This document shows, piece by piece, positions 1 through 5,979 of a DNA stretch of 5,979 nt. The DNA comes from an uncultured bacterium (GTDB lineage: Bacteria; Verrucomicrobiota; Kiritimatiellia; UBA8416; CALETX01): assembly GCA_937920455.1 (NCBI GenBank), contig CALETX010000388.1, forward strand, positions 1 through 5,979, given 5' to 3'. The notes under the pieces were generated by a model, which had not been told where the DNA came from, made no database searches, and saw nothing but the letters and a program-made list of their open reading frames with translations. The translations under genes were made by a program, and so were the position numbers. How positions within the stretch are numbered: position 1 is the stretch's first letter; every line of letters starts with the position of its first letter.

Positions 1-1475
1 TTTCCTGGAACGCCGAAGATGGGGCCGCATTTGGCATCACAAGCCCTCTGTACCTACTGTTCGTAACCCTGGTACTTGCTCTTACCCAATGGCCAGATGG
101 CATAGTTTTAACCTTTTGTTCTGCTCTCGCTGGCACTATGGCTGTACTTGCGCTCGCAATGCTGATCGCAACTGTTCAACGCAAGAAATGTCAGCCCCGC
201 TGGCTAACCTTGCCTATGCTTCTTGTTGTCCTCCTCCTAATGTCCCCTGCTCTGCTTGAACACTGCGCTTCCGGCATGGACACAACGTTATCATTCCTGA
301 CAAACTCTGTCCTGGCTGTGCTCATTATGAGTTGCCACAATCCAAGATCACCCTATGCATTCGCAAGCATTTTGGTTGGCGCCATAATAACAACGGCTGC
401 CCGGCCAGACAACGTGCTTTGGTCCGCCCTGCTTCCACCGCTTTTTTTCTTGCTCAACAAAAAGTGGTCTCTACGCCTGGCTGCTCTCTATGTCTTCGTT
501 TTGTCCGTTGCGTTGGGGTTAGGCGTAGTGATCAACGTGGCTTTGTTCAATTCGTGGGCGCCCCTTCCAATATGGGTCAAAAGACCCACTTTCTACGAAG
601 GTTTCTACGCCCCAACACTTCCCTCGGGTTTCGAATTTCTTCTGACGTTCGTCGCTACTTCAGCGCCGTTCCTTATATTCATCATCCTGGCAGCTCGTCC
701 AGATGCCTTTCCAAAGTTAGCCGCTATCGCCATCCCAATGGTCATGACCTTTGCGTTTTTGATTTCATTCCGGCAGATCGCAGCAGGTAATGCACGTTTT
801 TTTTATCCTTCACTCGCTTTTATCATTATGGCATGCGCAGTCGTACTCGAGCTAGAGGAAGCTTATCTGAACAAATCCTCCGGCGGCGAGCTGCGTATAG
901 CAATGTGTGTTGTTGTGTTCCTCTCGTTCTCTGGATTTGTACATTGGACTGTTCATAAAATCTCCAGCTTCTACGTGCTGGACAAACAACAACCCATACG
1001 GCCTCTTACCAGCTATACTCAACAAAAACCAACAAAATTGCCGGTTCTCGAACGCTGGGAGGCACTCTATGCTCTTGCGCAGATACTGGAAAAAGCGCCT
1101 CCCTCCACGGTCATAGCAGCAACCGAACATGGCTACCTAGGATCACGATTTCACCACTTGATTTTTGTCGACCTCACAGGCCTGCATGACAAGCAAATAG
1201 CCCATAATCACGTCAACGTGGCTTCTCTTCTACAAAAGAAGCCAGATCTTATCATCTTCCCTGAGTCTCCATATACAGGTCTAATAGCTAAATTGCTCGA
1301 CTCAGAACTCTTTCAAAAAGAGTATGATTATTATACGCAAGTCTATAACTACGGATTGGCGATCAGAAAAACCTCTCCATGGTATCCTCATTTACTATCA
1401 ATTGTTGAAAAAGCATTCTCAAATACGTACAGAGGCTTCAATTTGACTGACTTCAAAACGGTACCTGTACGGTAA
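1..1475 (+). CDS. Polytopic membrane glycosyltransferase, GT-C fold (AftB/mannosyltransferase-like), 5'-truncated by the window edge
   Basis: The reading frame is open from position 3 to the TAA at 1473-1475, giving 490 visible residues. The ATG at 138 is not the real start, because family motifs lie upstream of it. About ten or more hydrophobic segments fill the first 315 or so residues, followed by a soluble C-terminal part. Visible motifs, numbered from the first full codon, are ITSPLY (12-17), SGMDT (90-94), RPDN (134-137), GNARFFYPS (about 262-270) and DLTGLHDKQIAH (390-401), then KPDLIIFPES. In AftB-like and related GT-C transferases I know the equivalents as TSPLW, SGMET, RPDG and GLTD..IA. 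Such enzymes usually transfer a sugar from a polyprenyl-phosphate donor at the outer face of the inner membrane. The exact donor and acceptor cannot be read from sequence. The first periplasmic loop, which carries the catalytic acidic residues, is mostly outside the window. The gene is convergent with the minus-strand export genes, so it is a separate transcription unit but probably part of the same surface-glycan locus. Confidence 0.82.
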   Translation, partial: SWNAEDGAAFGITSPLYLLFVTLVLALTQWPDGIVLTFCSALAGTMAVLALAMLIATVQRKKCQPRWLTLPMLLVVLLLMSPALLEHCASGMDTTLSFLTNSVLAVLIMSCHNPRSPYAFASILVGAIITTAARPDNVLWSALLPPLFFLLNKKWSLRLAALYVFVLSVALGLGVVINVALFNSWAPLPIWVKRPTFYEGFYAPTLPSGFEFLLTFVATSAPFLIFIILAARPDAFPKLAAIAIPMVMTFAFLISFRQIAAGNARFFYPSLAFIIMACAVVLELEEAYLNKSSGGELRIAMCVVVFLSFSGFVHWTVHKISSFYVLDKQQPIRPLTSYTQQKPTKLPVLERWEALYALAQILEKAPPSTVIAATEHGYLGSRFHHLIFVDLTGLHDKQIAHNHVNVASLLQKKPDLIIFPESPYTGLIAKLLDSELFQKEYDYYTQVYNYGLAIRKTSPWYPHLLSIVEKAFSNTYRGFNLTDFKTVPVR

Positions 1476-1493
1476 ATCGCCCGCAGGCTAGTT

Positions 1494-1514
1494 ATCGCTT
1501 TCCATATGAGCGAT
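1494..1514. repeat. Short inverted repeat in the convergent gap
   Basis: ATCGCT (1494-1499) and AGCGAT (1509-1514) form a perfect 6-bp stem around a 9-nt loop, between the stop of the GT-C gene (1475) and the stop of wzt (1527). The position suits a bidirectional terminator. However, neither side is followed by a T run and the stem is short, so termination here is only a guess. Confidence 0.3.
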
Positions 1515-1526
1515 TCTCCACTGCCT

Positions 1527-2816
1527 TCAGGAGCTGAATTCGCTGTAGAAACGGCCATGTTGTCCCCTCGCATTTTCAATAAGGCTCACATCCCATACAG
1601 CACGAGTATAAATCGGCCCATGACCAATTTTTCCAGCATACAAGACCGCTCCCTCCAGCCCGACGCCAATAATCTCAAACGAAACTATTCGGTACAATAC
1701 GTCAATTAAAACCTCGTTGCTCGCAATAGCCATACTCAAGGTGTACCTGCCTGGCGTCAGGATAAGGTCAGGAAGCACAACCCTTACTCTCTGACAAGAC
1801 GGACTCATGTCAGTCACATCGGAGATACAGGTCAGCAACCGAGGGCCGTTTTCAACCTCTATGTTTACACCATAAGAAGCGTTCGGGATCGCCGTCCGTA
1901 TAACAACATCAGCCTCAAATACCAGTTGCTCCTGCCAGCGAAATGCCCCCTCGTTGCGTGGCACTGCTCTGATACTGAGGATTCTCGCCTTCCTACCTAT
2001 GCCCTCATCTCTTGGCAAAGATCCTGTCTCTACTGAATGGGCCTTTTCGCCTGCTAACGAAAGCAAGTAAGCTGCCATAGTAATATCAGCCGCCGCGTCC
2101 TGCTCTATCCTGCCATTCGTAAATAATAACGTTCTCCCACATAGCTGTCTGATAGCATTCATGTTATGGCTCACGAAAAGCACGGTGCGGCCGGCTCGGG
2201 ACACTTCGCCCATCTTCCCTAGACATTTTCTCTGAAATGACGCGTCTCCCACGGCCAGTACTTCGTCAACAAGCAAAATCTCAGGCTCCAAATGCGCCGC
2301 CACAGCAAACGCAAGCCGCACATACATTCCCGAAGAATACCGCTTCACAGGCGTGTCTATGAACCGCTCAAGCTCGGCAAACGCCACAATCTCATCAAAC
2401 TTCCTGGCAATCTCTGCCTTCTTCATCCCCAAAATCGCGCCGTTCAGATAGATGTTCTCCCGACCAGTCAAATCAGGATGAAACCCTGTTCCAACCTCAA
2501 GCAAACTCGCCACTCTTCCCCTCAATACCGCCCGGCCGCTCGTAGGTTCCGTAATCCGGCTCAGAATCTTCAAAAGCGTGCTCTTTCCAGCCCCGTTCTT
2601 GCCAATGATCCCCAACACCTCGCCCCGCTTCACCTCGAACGATACGTCGCGTAATGCCCATATCTCCCTGCGATCCGCCTCTTCCCTCGTCGGCACCACT
2701 CCCCGACGACGTTCAACCCATCGCGCAAAAGCCTCCCTCAAGGTCCCGGCTGCAGTCTCTCCAAGACGATACCGCTTCGAAATCTTCTCAACACTGATTA
2801 TCACATCATCCGACAT
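1527..2816 (-). CDS. wzt: Polysaccharide ABC exporter ATP-binding subunit (Wzt type) with C-terminal glycan-binding domain
   Basis: This is the ATPase of an ABC exporter for O-antigen or capsule-type glycans, acting at the cytoplasmic face with Wzm. With the ATG at 2816 it has 429 residues. The nucleotide-binding domain spans about residues 5-245: Walker A GKNGAGKST (72-80), the Wzt-style segment LLEVGTGFHPDLTGREN after it, signature YSSGM (160-164), Walker B ILLVDE (180-185), and the switch histidine in SHNM (H217). From about 265 to 415 comes a beta-rich extension like the Wzt C-terminal domain, which in known systems binds the exported chain. The total length suits Wzt with this extension; ATPases lacking it, such as KpsT, are much shorter. 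A GTG at 2825 would add three residues, but it sits 1 nt from the GGGG ribosome-binding candidate, whereas the ATG is 10 nt away. It is the last gene of the minus-strand series, 27 bp after the glycosyltransferase stop, and is separated from its partner wzm by two genes. Confidence 0.93.
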   Translation of the reverse strand: MSDDVIISVEKISKRYRLGETAAGTLREAFARWVERRRGVVPTREEADRREIWALRDVSFEVKRGEVLGIIGKNGAGKSTLLKILSRITEPTSGRAVLRGRVASLLEVGTGFHPDLTGRENIYLNGAILGMKKAEIARKFDEIVAFAELERFIDTPVKRYSSGMYVRLAFAVAAHLEPEILLVDEVLAVGDASFQRKCLGKMGEVSRAGRTVLFVSHNMNAIRQLCGRTLLFTNGRIEQDAAADITMAAYLLSLAGEKAHSVETGSLPRDEGIGRKARILSIRAVPRNEGAFRWQEQLVFEADVVIRTAIPNASYGVNIEVENGPRLLTCISDVTDMSPSCQRVRVVLPDLILTPGRYTLSMAIASNEVLIDVLYRIVSFEIIGVGLEGAVLYAGKIGHGPIYTRAVWDVSLIENARGQHGRFYSEFSS

Positions 2817-2826
2817 TCGAATCACA

Positions 2827-2830
2827 CCCC
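2827..2830 (-). promoter_or_regulatory. Probable ribosome binding site of wzt
   Basis: GGGG on the minus strand lies 10 nt before the ATG at 2816 and only 1 nt before the in-frame GTG at 2825. It is weak, but it favours the ATG start. Confidence 0.4.
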
Positions 2831-2843
2831 AGCATCAGACTTT

Positions 2844-3746
2844 TCAGAAGCGTCCGATCGAATCTCTTATCCTCTCCCAGCACCTCCCTGCAAATGGCCT
2901 CAGCGGCGCCGGACACATGGACCGTGCTGTGTTGAACACAAAGCGATGCGCTCGTCTTGTCACATGCCTGACATCCAGCGCGCGACAGACTTTGCCATCC
3001 CGAAGGACATATTCGCAGTCAAGCGTGTTGGCCATCATATTGCCGGCTAGTCTTCGGTTCCTCGCTGCCTCCTCCGATTGCTCCATGGTCGCTGAATCGC
3101 AAAAACCAACTGTGGTGTATCCATGGTTCTGGTGAACCGCCATCACAGCATTGCTCGCATCTATCCGCATGGCACCCAGGCGTCCCGCTTCCGCCAGCAA
3201 CCAGTTGTCCCAGGAAAAACGCCCTAACGCAAATGGCGGAATCTCACCCCATAAACCCGGCCTGAACACAAAATAATCCAACCCGCTGGGGGCGTGTAAA
3301 AATCCTCTTCGACGCACGTCCTGTCTGAGCCTCTCATCCCAACCTTGCGCAAAATCCAAATCCTGCTCCATATCCAAATCCCAGCGCCGGCCCACCATCA
3401 TAAACCGCCGCTCCAACCTCCAACATACCCAAACCGCTTCCGCAAAATCCCGCATCAAGATGATATCCGTGTTCACATACGCCAGAATGTCCCCATCACT
3501 GCTATTCTCACCCGCCTTCTTGAATAACGACGACACAAGAGGCGTCCCCCTGTCATTACGCTCAACTCCACACACCACCTCCAACCCAAGCTCACCAGCC
3601 ACCTCCTGAATCCCTGCCTCCTCCCCCATCAACAAGATCCGCGGTCGCGGCGCCAGCAACGACCAGCTCTTCAATGCGTTTCGCTGGATAAACCCGATAT
3701 GCTCATCCGCAAACGACTTCGGACATGTGAAAAGAACGAGACGCAT
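2844..3746 (-). CDS. Putative GT-A-type glycosyltransferase of a polysaccharide locus
   Basis: The product has 300 residues from the ATG at 3746, or 301 from the adjacent GTG at 3749. It is a cytoplasmic-looking protein with no membrane segment or signal peptide. The layout suits a nucleotide-sugar-dependent GT-A fold: an N-terminal beta strand RLVLFTCPKSF, IQRNALKSW (about 21-29), a DXD-like metal-site candidate NTD (92-94) inside YVNTDIIL, MVGRRWDLD (about 117-125), SGLDYFVF (154-161), GRFSWDNWLL (175-184) with an acidic residue where the acceptor base could lie, and VHQNHGY (204-210). I recognise this motif series from proteins annotated as glycosyltransferases or hypothetical proteins in surface-polysaccharide clusters. 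The metal motif is NTD, not a canonical DXD. The transferred sugar cannot be inferred. The gene lies 157 bp after the methyltransferase stop and 27 bp before wzt, so it is probably cotranscribed with wzt. The roughly 80 C-terminal residues are basic and could be an accessory or membrane-contact region (inference). Confidence 0.75.
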   Translation of the reverse strand: MRLVLFTCPKSFADEHIGFIQRNALKSWSLLAPRPRILLMGEEAGIQEVAGELGLEVVCGVERNDRGTPLVSSLFKKAGENSSDGDILAYVNTDIILMRDFAEAVWVCWRLERRFMMVGRRWDLDMEQDLDFAQGWDERLRQDVRRRGFLHAPSGLDYFVFRPGLWGEIPPFALGRFSWDNWLLAEAGRLGAMRIDASNAVMAVHQNHGYTTVGFCDSATMEQSEEAARNRRLAGNMMANTLDCEYVLRDGKVCRALDVRHVTRRAHRFVFNTARSMCPAPLRPFAGRCWERIRDSIGRF

Positions 3747-3752
3747 CACTTA

Positions 3753-3756
3753 CTTC
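3753..3756 (-). promoter_or_regulatory. Probable ribosome binding site of the glycosyltransferase gene
   Basis: GAAG on the minus strand lies 6 nt before the ATG at 3746 and 3 nt before the GTG at 3749, so the ATG is the better start. A TAA immediately precedes the GTG in frame, so no longer start exists. Confidence 0.4.
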
Positions 3757-3903
3757 AATCAGACGATCATCCGTATTCTCTCATCCAGACGGCGGCCTCG
3801 CCAACCGCATGATGAGTTAATGCTCTACAATGACACAGGCTGCACCTTCTGCCCGCCTGAAAAGCGAAACCGCCCCACCTGTCCAACACAACAAATCGCC
3901 AAA

Positions 3904-4605
3904 CTACCGCTTCATCAGCACAAAACCGCCAAGTGCGCAAACATTCTGTAAAGGGTCATGCGAGCTCATTTCGCAGGCAAAATCAACTGCTTCGTCCCTG
4001 GAGCATTGCAACCAACGATTAGTGTCATCCTTCTTCCAGAATCTCTCTTCCCCAATCTCAAAACCCTCAACAAGCCGCGGCAGCCTCTCTGCGCCGTAAA
4101 CCCTGCACATAGGAGGAAATATCGCATCACGACCGACCGGAATCGTAAGCAGCATTGTGCCGGATTGTTTCATCAACTCGCGCAGTTTCCCCATAGCTTC
4201 GAGATCTCCATCCGGCTGATGGCGCCTGATCCCGTATCTGCCCGCTATTCCAACGTGCTCAACAGTCGAACAGTTCAAAACCAGATCGAATTCCTTCTCG
4301 TGAAGCTGCATGACGTCACAACGCCTGAACCTGAGCCTCGGGTGGTTGTACGGCCACTCTATGTTTTGAAGGTCAATCGCCAGCACATCATAGCCGCGCT
4401 CCGCAGCAACCAGTCCCAAATGACTTCCACCACAACCAAAATCAAGCGCCCTGCCTCTCGCAAGCGGAATGCGCGCCTCTATCCAGCTCCATTCTATATC
4501 CCGGTCTCCCCTCAGATTCTTTTGCCTTTGAACTCCCCTTGATTCCAGACCGACCAGTGCGGCACCAATGCGCATTAACATCCGCCCGAGCCTCTCAATC
4601 AACAT
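3904..4605 (-). CDS. Class I SAM-dependent methyltransferase, DUF268-like in its second half
   Basis: The product has 233 residues and is probably cytoplasmic. The SAM site is clear: motif I LDFGCGGSHLG (54-64), an acidic strand-2 end AIDLQ (D78, expected to contact the ribose), RCDVMQL (95-101, D97 near the adenine), and motif IV FDLVLNCSTVEHVG (106-119). Downstream, GRYG, PDGDLEAM (131-138), LLTIPVGRD (152-160) and RVYGAERLPRLVEGFEI (168-184) resemble the pattern I remember for DUF268-type proteins, where SSIEH..GRYGD, DPNGDLEAM and VYGPLRLP occur. The N-terminal 45 or so residues are basic and amphipathic and could touch the membrane (inference). The substrate is not readable; in this setting a sugar hydroxyl or the glycan chain end is likely. 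The ATG at 4605 has an excellent ribosome binding site. It sits between wzm (404 bp upstream) and the glycosyltransferase (157 bp downstream). Confidence 0.85.
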   Translation of the reverse strand: MLIERLGRMLMRIGAALVGLESRGVQRQKNLRGDRDIEWSWIEARIPLARGRALDFGCGGSHLGLVAAERGYDVLAIDLQNIEWPYNHPRLRFRRCDVMQLHEKEFDLVLNCSTVEHVGIAGRYGIRRHQPDGDLEAMGKLRELMKQSGTMLLTIPVGRDAIFPPMCRVYGAERLPRLVEGFEIGEERFWKKDDTNRWLQCSRDEAVDFACEMSSHDPLQNVCALGGFVLMKR

Positions 4606-5009
4606 GCCCAGCCTCCTCGATTGTCAACCCCTTTGCCATCATCCGATCTTCCGTGCTTCTGTAGACTTTTTGCATTCCTCCTCCAGTCCCACCGTTTACC
4701 TATGCTGTATTTCCCCATTCGTGACGCCTTTTGCCGAACGATCAGCGATGCTGTCAAATTCTCGTTCTTAATGAGTCGCCGGGAGGCAAGGAATACGGAT
4801 CTCTGCAAATGAGCCTTGTGCTTCCCAGAATCGGCCCAGTCCAAAGGGAATTCCTCGTGCCACGGCTGAGTTTGGGAACATAAACATGATCAAAAAGCCG
4901 CCCCAACTTAGAAAAACCCACCGCTTTGTCGGTCTACATCCTCCCCCGGCATAAGACAATTAACCAGATCGAAAGGACAATCCCCTGGCGGCAGCAGAGA
5001 TTCCATAAC
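4606..5009 (-). other. 404-bp stretch between wzm and the methyltransferase with no convincing gene
   Basis: All six frames are broken here, apart from the methyltransferase ribosome binding site at its left end. Three minus-strand frames of uncertain meaning occur. One runs from an ATG at 5006 to a TAA ending at 4908 (32 codons), starting 3 nt after the wzm stop. One runs from a GTG at 4921 to a TGA ending at 4754 (55 codons; contains LWTGPILGSTRLICRDP). One runs from a TTG at 4959 to 4768 (63 codons). None has a good ribosome binding site or a family I recognise. The first two read like protein and could be pieces of one decayed gene, but this is weak. TTGACA occurs on the minus strand at 4757-4752 and 4627-4622. 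The first lacks a TATAAT-like box 16-18 nt downstream, and the second is too close to the methyltransferase start. The stretch may carry an internal promoter or a 5' leader for the methyltransferase, a gene relic, or nothing functional. Confidence 0.5.
4612..4618 (-). promoter_or_regulatory. Strong ribosome binding site of the methyltransferase gene
   Basis: GAGGAGG on the minus strand lies 6 nt before the ATG at 4605. This is close to the anti-Shine-Dalgarno consensus, is the strongest in the window, and fixes the start. Confidence 0.8.
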
Positions 5010-5852
5010 TCACACAGTGTCAACAAATGTTTTCTCCACTCGATTGAACAACGTCAGCCCACCCAATAATACAGCAAGCGTGACGCCGAACGATCCAACT
5101 GCCAGCGACAATGTGATGCTGCCCGTCCCAAGAAATGCGGTGCGATAGAACTCAACAACAAATGTCATCGGATTTGCCGCCGCAACCCACCGCCATCTCT
5201 CGGGCACCACTGAAAGCGGATACACAACCGGCGTGGCGTACATCCACAGTTGAGTCAAGAATCCGGTCAAATGCACAATGTCCCTGTACCGCGCCGTCAG
5301 CGCCGACACCAGCAGGCCCGTTCCCAATCCCAACAGCGCCGTTTGCGCCAACACCAACGGCGCAAACAGCGCCAGCTGCCACTTTATCTCAAAATGACCC
5401 GCCCCCGGCCCAGCAACCTTGAATATTATCCAGAATATCAGAAACGTTACTGCCTGAACGACAAACGCCCCTAGATTTGAAATAACAATGGAAAACGGCA
5501 CAACAAGCCTGGGAAAGTAAACCTTCGAGAATATGTAGGCGTTGTTGAGAAGACTCATCCCAGCAGCGTTCAGACATTGCGCAAAATAACTCCACGCCAG
5601 CATCCCGCACAGATAAAACAACACCGGCGGCAGCGAATCAGTGGGAACCTTCATCACCTTTCCGAAAATCACCGTAAACACCAAAGTGGTTGCAAGCGGC
5701 TGCAAAACAAACCACGCAGGCCCGAGAATCGTCTGCTTATACTTGGCGACAAAATCCCTTCTCACAAGCAGAAACAGCAGATCCCGATACTCCCATATCT
5801 CCTTCCATGGAATCCGAAACCACGATCGTGTCGGCTCTATGACTATTTCCAT
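5010..5852 (-). CDS. wzm: Polysaccharide ABC exporter permease (ABC-2 family, Wzm type)
   Basis: This is the inner-membrane channel subunit for export of lipid-linked O-antigen or capsule-type glycan, working with the Wzt ATPase encoded at 1527-2816. It has 280 residues, the usual length for Wzm. About six hydrophobic segments are visible, near residues 49-66, 77-92, 117-143, 159-184, 195-212 and 246-267. Family hallmarks are an amphipathic N-terminus ending in RRDFVAKYKQTILGPAWF, the cytoplasmic KVYFPRLVVP before the third segment, TARYRDIVHL, ATPVVYP, the NPMT after the fifth segment, and a charged C-terminal VEKTFVDTV. The longest start is a TTG at 5864. I prefer the ATG at 5852, which follows GGGAG with a 5-nt gap and gives the typical N-terminus. 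It is the first complete gene of the minus-strand series. Its stop precedes a 404-bp stretch, not the expected wzt. Confidence 0.93.
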   Translation of the reverse strand: MEIVIEPTRSWFRIPWKEIWEYRDLLFLLVRRDFVAKYKQTILGPAWFVLQPLATTLVFTVIFGKVMKVPTDSLPPVLFYLCGMLAWSYFAQCLNAAGMSLLNNAYIFSKVYFPRLVVPFSIVISNLGAFVVQAVTFLIFWIIFKVAGPGAGHFEIKWQLALFAPLVLAQTALLGLGTGLLVSALTARYRDIVHLTGFLTQLWMYATPVVYPLSVVPERWRWVAAANPMTFVVEFYRTAFLGTGSITLSLAVGSFGVTLAVLLGGLTLFNRVEKTFVDTV

Positions 5853-5857
5853 CCGAT

Positions 5858-5862
5858 CTCCC
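5858..5862 (-). promoter_or_regulatory. Ribosome binding site of wzm
   Basis: GGGAG on the minus strand lies 5 nt before the ATG at 5852. It overlaps the alternative TTG start at 5864-5862, which argues against that TTG. Confidence 0.6.
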
Positions 5863-5979
5863 AATCACCCGCGCGTCCCACAAACGCGAGCCATTCAGCA
5901 CCGAAAACCCCAGGCAAGTTATGCGCCTGATAAGCCCCTCTACACGTCTTTTCTCCCAGCGCAGCTGACCTGGCCGTTG

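Noticed and set aside
332..790. 152-codon plus-strand frame within the GT-C gene
   Set aside because: The overlapping frame has the membrane segments and GT-C motifs. This one is a cysteine/arginine-rich shadow.
2578..3135. 185-codon plus-strand frame across the wzt/glycosyltransferase junction
   Set aside because: It spans two genes on the opposite strand, has a serine/arginine-rich product without recognisable motifs, and is explained by the strand composition.
3958..4542. 194-codon plus-strand frame opposite the methyltransferase
   Set aside because: It lies antisense to a gene with intact SAM-binding motifs and a strong ribosome binding site. The product is basic and shows no recognisable domain.
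4752..4757. TTGACA on the minus strand as the -35 box of a methyltransferase promoter
   Set aside because: The hexamer is perfect, but the 16-18 nt spaced positions read GGCAAA, GCAAAA or CAAAAG, none close to TATAAT. Chance occurrence is likely.
4621..4812. Plus-strand 63-codon frame in the gap between wzm and the methyltransferase
   Set aside because: It has no ribosome binding site and no recognisable domain, and is opposite in direction to the surrounding genes.
4599..4844. 81-codon minus-strand frame overlapping the methyltransferase start
   Set aside because: It has no ribosome binding site and no recognisable motif, its product is lysine/arginine-rich, and it runs through the ribosome binding site and start codon of the methyltransferase.
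5012..5020. Small palindrome ACACAGTGT at the wzm stop codon
   Set aside because: Four base pairs around a single centre base cannot form a stable hairpin, and no matching copy was seen elsewhere that would suggest an operator or attachment site.
5152..5382. Minus-strand frame rich in glycine, alanine and valine (GVGANGAVGIGNGPAGVGADGAV), looking like a repeat protein
   Set aside because: It is a frame-shifted reading of the hydrophobic membrane segments of wzm, which covers this stretch with clear family motifs. Its plus-strand partner frames are proline/glutamine-rich for the same reason.

Overview
The window is a stretch of a bacterial cell-surface polysaccharide locus. It most likely comes from a Gram-negative bacterium, because it encodes an ABC-2 permease (Wzm type) and an ATPase with a carbohydrate-binding-type C-terminal extension (Wzt type), the pair used for ABC-transporter-dependent O-antigen or capsule export. 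GC content is moderate. Nothing here fixes the phylum; the protein style would fit several environmental phyla (e.g. Verrucomicrobiota/Planctomycetota-like or proteobacterial lineages), and I do not assign one.

Layout. Positions 1-1475 (+) hold the 3' part of a polytopic membrane glycosyltransferase of the GT-C fold whose start lies outside the window. A 51-bp convergent gap follows. The rest is a minus-strand gene series, read from the right edge leftwards: wzm permease (5852-5010), a 404-bp stretch without a convincing gene (5009-4606), a SAM-dependent methyltransferase (4605-3904), a 157-bp spacer, a GT-A-like glycosyltransferase (3746-2844), a 27-bp spacer, and the wzt ATPase (2816-1527). 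I moved three starts from the longest possible GTG/TTG codon to a nearby ATG that is better placed behind a ribosome binding site.

How the genes fit together. The glycosyltransferase would add a sugar to a lipid-linked glycan in the cytoplasm. The methyltransferase could methylate a sugar or the chain end. Wzm and Wzt would move the finished chain across the inner membrane, with the Wzt C-terminal domain probably recognising the glycan. The GT-C enzyme would act at the periplasmic face using a polyprenyl-phosphate sugar. The unusual points are that wzm and wzt are split by two modification/assembly genes and a long non-coding-looking gap, and that the plus strand has more C than G in every block sampled, whichever way the gene runs. 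I found no RNA genes, CRISPR arrays, insertion sequences or other mobile elements. I did not find a clearly novel system.
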